Positions 58,376 through 64,000 of a stretch of 64,000 bases of DNA are shown piece by piece. Origin of the DNA: Symbiodinium natans (lineage: Eukaryota > Sar > Dinophyceae > Suessiales > Symbiodiniaceae); assembly GCA_905221605.1 (NCBI GenBank), contig CAJNDS010002325.1, forward strand, positions 124,001 to 188,000. Reading direction: 5' to 3'. The translations under genes were made by a program, and so were the position numbers. Numbering within the stretch: the first letter of the stretch is position 1; each line of letters opens with the position of its first letter. Below the pieces are notes generated by a model that saw only the letters and a list, made by a program, of their open reading frames with translations, was not told the DNA's origin and searched no databases.

Positions 58376-58916
58376 TACCAGGAGCGTGTCGACAACCCTT
58401 TGCCCCGAATTCCTGTGGTTAGGGCTCACGGATGCTTAGGACACTGGGACCCTTGCGGTCCTTTAGCCAAATCCGCCTGGCATTGCGTTCCAAGGAGCAT
58501 CCAGGGCGAGGTGCTGGCCCACTTCTCCGACGATCTCATCATGCGCCTGTCGCTCAATGCTTGGCAGGGCGGTCAAGCATCTGGCAGCCTCTTTGTCAAG
58601 GATGTTGAAGGCGCCTTTATGAAACGACTGAGCCAGCCCTCTTTTGGCAACGTACGTCTATGGGCCCTCCCCCCCACCCCCACCCCGCCCACCCCGCCCC
58701 CCCGCCCCCGCCTTTTTTGTTTTACTTCTCAAGCCGTGACAACTCCCTGACAACATGGCTTGACAGTCTCCGACACAACGCTCGGAGGAAGCTGACACTG
58801 ACCTGGGCGAGTTTGCCGACACTGCCCATTCCGCGACTGCACCTGGCCCAGTCCCCGACCCGGAACGGCGCCCCGACACCTGTTTGACCCACTTAGTCCT
58901 GCGCCTTACCGTTTGA
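58376..58916 (+). CDS. Three-exon gene fragment, unknown product
   Basis: Exons 58376-58417 (CTACACCAG|TAC to CCTGTG|GTTAGG), 58505-58651 (AGCATCCAG|GGC to GGCAAC|GTACGT) and 58767-58916 (GGCTTGACAG|TCT to a TGA stop). All junctions are phase 0. The product reads YQERVDNPLPRIPV, then GEVLAHFSDDLIMRLSLNAW and onward to QPSFGN, then an acidic tail (SPTQRSEEADTDLGEF). The second intron has a long C-rich tract and T7 before its acceptor. No domain is recognised; earlier exons would lie to the left. Confidence 0.45.
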
Positions 58917-58919
58917 CCC

Positions 58920-59890
58920 ACTTAGTCCTGGGCCTTATACCACTCCCAAGAAGCCCGCCCTCCAAGCCCTCCGATGCGCCTGCAACAACTCGTCAGCGCT
59001 GGGCCGGCTCTCGGCCTCGTGCTGCGTCATTGCCTCGAGCTGTTTTTGTTTTTGTGTCTCGTCGTTTGGTTCCAGAGCTTTCGGGGAGGTTTCTTAAGGG
59101 GGTCTCATTGGTAGTCGGTCTGCAACGCACTGAGAGAATCTGGCACGAAGAGAAGAAATGCAGCCATTCTGATCAAGCGTGTTTCGAGCATTCTGTCGCA
59201 GGGCCGAGAGAAGACCTTGATTTAATTCGTTGGTGCCTGCGTGTCCTGAAGCAGCTTCTGCGCCCGAAGCTTTCGTTTGTCAACTGTTGATTGCTTCCAG
59301 GCACTTACAGTTCCTCTTCACGCATTACTCAACATGTCGGGGCGGCAGGAATGCAGAATGAGAGTTTCTCAGCATGAATTGGCGATCCCCGACACAGACC
59401 TTTTATGATACAGATAGCGGCCAAGCATGTTGACATGTTCAAAGCCTACGGGCACAATTGGGGAGGCTGGTGTTGAAAACCTTGGTGCAAGGCTTGCAGC
59501 TTCAAGGCACAGAGCTTGTTGAATCTGCGGAAATTGGTCTTATCTTGCTTGCACGATGGTTGGATTTGTGTGCAGGGGGTTTTCATACTGGATTAAGCTG
59601 TGCCCTGTCACGCCTTCCTCCCTAACCCCTCGCAGGCCTCAACCAGGCGCGCTGCCTGCGAAAATTGTCCGAAGGACGCTTGGGTCGAGGAGAACTGTTT
59701 CTTGTTCAACATGATGCTCATGCGTGAAAAGTGATCTCCCAGCCACAGCTCACCGCAGAGAGCCGGGCCGACGGAGAGTAAGGCTGCTTGAAAAGGCGAA
59801 GATTAGGAATCAGCCGAACAAGGTCAGCTTAGCAATCAAACTGCTTCGTTTCCACCATGTTTGAACGGATGCGAGCTGTACTTTACCAAG
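58920..59890. other. Unassigned sequence
   Basis: Starts with a tandem copy of the 3' end of the preceding gene (GTTTGACCCACTTAGTCCTG occurs at 58882 and 58911). Nothing else recognised. Confidence 0.5.
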
Positions 59891-60042
59891 CATCTTAGGG
59901 GTTGCCGAAATTAGGGTACCTCTTTGGGGTCCTTATTCTACGGCAATCCTACTACTCGGGGTCTATATGAGGGGTCCCTTATTTTCGTAAGCCCCCTCTT
60001 CAACACCCAGGCCCTGCCCCGAGACCATGAAGCCGTAGATTC

Positions 60043-60376
60043 TAGGGTTTAGGGTTTAGGGTTTAGGGTTAGGGTTTAGGGTTTAGGGTTTAGGGTTTAG
60101 GGTTTAGGGTTTAGGGTTTAGGGTTTAGGGTTTAGGGTTTAGGGTTTAGGGTTTAGGGTTTAGGGTTTAGGGTTTAGGGTTTAGGGTTTAGGGTTTAGGG
60201 TTTAGGGTTTAGGGTTTAGGGTTTAGGGTTTAGGGTTTAGGGTTTAGGGTTTAGGGTTTAGGGTTTAGGGTTTAGGGTTTAGGGTTTAGGGTTTAGGGTT
60301 TAGGGTTTAGGGTTTAGGGTTTAGGGTTTAGGGTTTAGGGTTTAGGGTTTAGGGTTTAGGGTTTAGGGTTTAGGGA
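60043..60376 (+). repeat. Longest TTTAGGG array
   Basis: About 47 nearly perfect tandem copies of the telomere-type heptamer with one six-base unit (GTTAGG) near 60080. G-rich strand on plus. It lies between unassigned sequence and the possible kinase exons, far from any chromosome end visible here. Confidence 0.97.
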
Positions 60377-60490
60377 TGCCGGGAGCCACAGCAGTTGTCA
60401 GAAATTCTTTCCCGCGCGCCTTGGGAAAGCTGGTCTTGATGTCCGTGGGCAGGCCTTGAACTGTGGTGGGCACAGCTTTTTGCCCTACGA
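60375..60490 (-). CDS. Possible exon, unknown product
   Basis: Between the trinucleotide repeat and the longest telomere-like array. The minus-strand frame reads AVPTTVQGLPTDIKTSFPKA and continues for about 15 residues, with codon use like an exon. It follows the glycine-loop exon and could belong to the same gene. The boundaries are not clear and no domain is recognised. Confidence 0.3.
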
Positions 60491-60521
60491 TTGTTATTCT
60501 TCTTCTTCTTATTATTATTAT

Positions 60522-60740
<219 letters not shown>

Positions 60741-60749
60741 CAATACAAC

Positions 60750-60845
60750 ATCGACAGGCTCAAGAGTGTCCATCCGAAGCAACAGCCGCAGCACCTTCCG
60801 CACGTGGCCGAAGCTGCCATCCCCCAGCAGCACAGCATCACCCGG
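60750..60845 (-). CDS. Possible protein-kinase exon with glycine-rich loop
   Basis: Thirty-two codons in phase 0 after GGCATCTTCAG|CCGGGT and before GAT|GTTGTA. The translation includes LLGDGSFGHVRKVLRLL, fitting the G-x-G-x-F-G-x-V nucleotide-binding loop, and ends near MDTLEPVD where the VAVK strand would begin. On the minus strand it lies after the PEK-like C-lobe exons, so it cannot be that kinase's N-lobe and would start another gene or be a stray fragment. The intron that follows holds (TAC)n and TTATTC-type repeats. Confidence 0.5.
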
Positions 60846-61497
60846 CTGAAGATGCCACATCCCCAATTTGTTAAGCTTTAGGGTTTAGGGTTTAGGGTTT
60901 AGGGTTTAGGGTTTAGGGAAGTATTGTTTGCAAATATCAGAAAGGCAACATAGGTGACAATAACTAACGATGAACTGACTTAATACTACTATTGATGATG
61001 GTACGTATTAATAATCATCTAATAATGCCAAAAATACTAGCAATAACCAATTACTACATATTGCTGAATTAGTTATTACTTACAATACAGTCAACCATCA
61101 AATTTGTTACCACTATATTTGTGCTATGTATGAGGGCCGTACATCACTAGCATCAGCCAACCTACCCTTGGCCAAAGCAGCCGCATCACAATCTGCTGAC
61201 TGATTTTATGTCAGCACAGACCGATTAGTGGCATGTATTGTCGTCGTTGCGAAATCGGATTGGGCGGAGGGGGGGGGGCCGGGACATAAGACGCATGAAC
61301 AAATAGTGCATCTTTTCAAAGCCTCAAACCTCCGCCAATAAGCCATGAGAGGGTCGTGAGCATGATTCTGATGATCGATGATCATAATGACGATGATGAA
61401 GATGATGACGGCGAGGATGACTGACAGTTGGTGATTCATGAAGGCTCATACTGCTACCGGTAGCGCCTCCGCTCCCGTTAAAGAGTTGCGCCCCTGC

Positions 61498-61580
61498 CCC
61501 AAAAAGAAAGAGAGAGCAAGGAGAGCCAGGAGAGCAAGGAGAGCCAGGGAGAGCCAGGAGAGCCAGGAGAGCCAGGAGCT
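61498..61580 (+). repeat. GGAGAGCCAGGAGAGCAA minisatellite
   Basis: Short 9-18-bp units, six to eight copies. Confidence 0.85.
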
Positions 61581-61635
61581 CAGACCGACACCAAAATCCT
61601 AATCCTTTTTTGAACAATCCCAAGGTAGAGAGGAC

Positions 61636-61695
61636 CCAGCCGTTGCCGTTGCGAAGGCTCTCGAAGAGTGCGGCTCGCTCCATTTGCGTCGCAAC
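61636..61695 (-). CDS. eIF2alpha-kinase-like exon: TQMER segment
   Basis: Twenty codons, VATQMERAALFESLRNGNGW, in phase 0 after GGGGCGAG|GTT and before TGG|GTCCTC. T-x-MER-x-x-x-L-x-x-LR is characteristic of the PEK family C-lobe and follows subdomain IX in those proteins, so the order 62.7, 62.4, 61.7 kb on the minus strand is correct. The intron to the previous exon has AAG|GT at its start and GAG|GT at its end. The following C-terminal exon was not identified. Confidence 0.6.
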
Positions 61696-62354
61696 CTCGC
61701 CCCACGACGAACATCTTGGGGTAGTCACATGGTCCTTTAATTTGGGCCTTTAAAAGGGACCCCATATATTCCTCTTACAAACCTATACAACCCAAGAGCC
61801 CATGACCGTCAACAGTATTGAGTTATGTTACTGAAGTTTGTGTCGGCGATGTCAGCCCGCCATGCAGGAGCTAAAGAACACTGTTACTGTAAAGATGGAG
61901 CGGTGCTTCTCGGTTATTGGGGTCCTTACAATAAGGGGATCCTAAAAATTTGGGGGTCGCACTATTTTCGTAAACCTCCATATCCCTGCTAGGTAACTAA
62001 AGGGCTTGATCGCAGGATGACCCCCCTTTAGTTCAGAGACATGTGGGTCCGCAAATGGTGGAAATGGAGAGCAGCCAGGGCACAGCTCTAAATTTCTAAC
62101 TAGGGTATGTGCTCGGGTAAAATGGTGATTGAACGCGGCTTGCGTGCACCACTTATATACACGTGTCAGGTGCAGAAAACATCATGAACTCTGCTATGAT
62201 TCAACAGCCGGTCGAAGCCCTCGCAAGTTCCGAACCCAGAAAAAGCAACATCCGACGACAACACGTGCCTGCCACCCAAAAACCCCAAACCCTAAACCCT
62301 AAACCCCAAACCCTAAGCCCTAAACCCTACACCATAGCTAAAATTGCCGCTGAC

Positions 62355-62420
62355 CTTGAAGCATAAGCCTCTGGGAGCCCAGGCCGGGCACAGCAACTCC
62401 GCCAGGATCATTCCCAAGGC
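62355..62420 (-). CDS. eIF2alpha-kinase-like exon: subdomain IX helix
   Basis: Twenty-two codons, ALGMILAELLCPAWAPRG and four more residues, in phase 0. The acceptor reads GGCATCAGAG|GCC and the donor AAG|GTCAGC. Joined to the exon at 62682-62765 it gives DIF-ALGMILAELL, matching the D-x-x-S/A-L-G-M-I-L-x-E-L of kinase subdomain IX. The island lies between a CCCTAAA array on the left (62282-62330) and a TTTAGGG array on the right (62443-62494). The plus strand also has an open frame here, but continuity with the neighbouring kinase exons favours the minus strand. Confidence 0.65.
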
Positions 62421-62681
62421 CTCTGATGCCGAAACTTCGGAGGCTTTAGGGTTTTGGGTTCAGGGTTTAGGGTTTAGGGTTTAGGGTTTAGGGGTTCGGG
62501 CTTTAGGGACTTCTAGTCTATGAGTTGATTCAAAGTTTGAGTTGAGGGTCTAGGAGTGTAGGCGTTTTTGTGTTGAAGTTCAGATTTTGGGTGGGCTCGC
62601 AGGCCGCATTGCTTGGCCTCCCCAGCCCTTGATTAACTCAGGGGAGCACAGCCCGGCACCCTTGAAAACTGAGGGTGCCGC

Positions 62682-62765
62682 AAAGATGTCCGTCTTCACG
62701 CTGTAGGAGTCGGCGGAGAGCTGCTCTGGGCTGGCGTAGATGGGCGTACCCACGCCTGGCGCGCG
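62682..62765 (-). CDS. eIF2alpha-kinase-like exon: activation segment and APE motif
   Basis: Twenty-eight codons in phase 0, after a strong acceptor (CCTGCCCCCCAG|CGCG) and before a GC donor (GACATCTTT|GCGGCA). The translation contains GVGTPIYASPEQ, the kinase subdomain VIII signature in the form typical of PEK/GCN2-type kinases (GVGT-x-Y-x-SPEQ), followed by YSVKTDIF. The next two exons to the left continue the C-lobe in order. The DFG and catalytic-loop exons would lie to the right and were not found with confidence, so the gene is incomplete here. Confidence 0.65.
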
Positions 62766-63369
62766 CTGGGGGGCAGGGGTGCTCAGGCACAGGGGGGTCC
62801 AGAGTCCATGTCCGGAAGCTGGAGGGTTCAGGATGGGAAGGGCTCTAGCGGTTCGAGTTGACTTGGGCCCCGCTCCCAAACCCTCGAGGTCCTGCAATGG
62901 CAAGGGCAAAGTGCTTAGAAGCTGAGGCTCGGAAAGAAGAAAAACCCTTCTCGGTCACTTTCGAACATCCTGGTGCGACCCCTGGCCTAGCACGAGTTTG
63001 GCTGGAGGTTTAGGGCGATGACTCTTGCACTCTGGGCCTCCTGAGGGCAGCTTCCTGAATCACACGACCCTTCTTAGCATCTGACATGCTCGCGCAACCC
63101 AAATAGCGCGTTCAGAAGGTCCCCGGTTCAGCCCGATTCAAGCAGTCCGTGAAGCCCTCTACCGCGATTTGTGCGCGATCTTCCGGCCTGCCGATTGGGA
63201 GCGTCGCAGCCTTGCATGGAAGCACTGCACAAAGCAACCGTGAACTCGAGCATATTCCGTTACATTCTAGAAGTGCAACGGAACAGACTTCCTTGGCTGC
63301 CCATAGCCATGACGCATTCCGCGGCTCGATGCGGTTCACAAGAAGCCACATCGAAATCCCTAGAAGTCC

Positions 63370-63570
63370 TAACCCTAAACCCTAAACCAACCCTAAACCC
63401 TAAACCCTAAACCCTAAACGAAAAAGGAGATGAGGCCTGGGCTGTGGGGCCTCTTCGGCTGTGTCCTGCTCCGAATCTCAGGGATTGTTGAGGCTCCACG
63501 GAGGCGCTTGGGCTTCCTCATCCCCCTAAACCCTAAACCCTAAACCCTAAACCCTAAACCCTAAACCCAG
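63370..63570 (-). repeat. Two CCCTAAA arrays with a coding-like island between
   Basis: Arrays at 63370-63420 and 63526-63570. The 105-bp island reads on minus GDEEAQAPPWSLNN and, after GGAGCAG, DTAEEAPQ; this could be an upstream part of the PEK-like kinase gene, with low certainty. Confidence 0.9.
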
Positions 63571-63690
63571 GTCTTTGACTTGGGAAGCGAGTCGAAGGTG
63601 GGAGCTTAAGTTAAGACTTGCAGGTCCAGAGGCTGGGAGAGAAGTAAGCAAAAGGTCGTTGGGCATGGCAACTTGTTCGACAATGATTCC

Positions 63691-63826
63691 TTACTGTTGG
63701 TTAGCAGGGAATGGGGGAATGAGGTACACGATATGATCCCTTAAAGGGTATGTATATATGTATGTATATATATATGTATATATAGGGCCCTAATTCCCTC
63801 ATTCCCTACTAACCCACAGCAAGTTG
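63691..63826. mobile_element. MITE-like hairpin element, family C copy 2
   Basis: Same ends as copy 1 (GTTGGTTAGCAGGGAATG on the left, its complement with two changes on the right, then CAGCAAGTTG) and the same TA-rich core, 49 kb away. The flanks differ, so it is dispersed and not part of a large duplication. Confidence 0.7.
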
Positions 63827-64000
63827 CTGATGGCATCCCGCAATACTGTGCTGCACTGAGAAGTTACCATATTTGGGAGCCGGCCCTTGCACAGCCCAGC
63901 TGCGCAGCAGCTTCGAGGTAAGAGAGAAGTATATTATTCTACAGAAGGTCGTTTTTGTATATTTTGCAACAAAGAGGGCCAACACGAGAAAGTGGTAGAT

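Overview
The window looks like nuclear DNA of a dinoflagellate, probably of the Symbiodiniaceae type, although no species-level marker is present. The evidence is combined: more than fifty interstitial arrays of the plant/algal-type telomere heptamer TTTAGGG (CCCTAAA on the other strand), very small exons in long repeat-rich introns, GC-AG as well as GT-AG introns with AG|G repeated at both boundaries, a DUSP-zinc-knuckle-OTU protein, and a large non-LTR retrotransposon with a GC-rich coding region. Most of the sequence does not code. The long overlapping open frames mainly reflect GC-rich or simple-repeat sequence.

Layout. 0-8 kb: A-rich and unassigned sequence, a possible kinase DFG exon on the minus strand (~590), dispersed palindromic repeats, a 1.1-kb TTATTC satellite, and a small plus-strand exon at 7.74 kb. 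8.9-10.2 kb: the clearest host gene, a two-exon DUSP/CCHC/OTU gene on the minus strand. 10.3-13.9 kb: a C-rich minisatellite block with a 100-N scaffold gap. 14-27 kb: telomere-like arrays separating short exon-like islands, mostly plus strand. 27.9-31.2 kb: minus-strand exons of an EF-hand protein. 32-37.2 kb: minus-strand coding islands, including a WW-domain gene with a duplicated WW exon, followed by a 31-bp minisatellite and a long GA tract. 39.5-46.9 kb: a full-length non-LTR retrotransposon on the plus strand with ORF1 and an RNase H-endonuclease-RT ORF2, flanked by a perfect 16-bp target-site duplication inside a telomere-like array. 47-60 kb: dispersed hairpin elements, microsatellites and several small exons. 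60.7-62.8 kb: minus-strand kinase exons. Three of these read, in order and in phase, as the C-lobe of an eIF2alpha-kinase (PEK)-like protein.

The main structural observation is that about fifteen islands of 75-195 bp have CCCTAAA arrays on the left and TTTAGGG arrays on the right. Several of them hold exons with good splice sites. In the direction of transcription, the introns would then start with TTTAGGG and end with CCCTAAA, so the two intron ends are complementary. This holds for exons on either strand. I infer that telomere-like repeats sit at intron ends here and may pair in the pre-mRNA. The pattern can be seen in the sequence, but the mechanism is a hypothesis.

Limits: apart from the retrotransposon and the OTU gene, gene models are exon fragments read by eye. 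Exons without a recognisable domain are ambiguous as to strand and carry low confidence.
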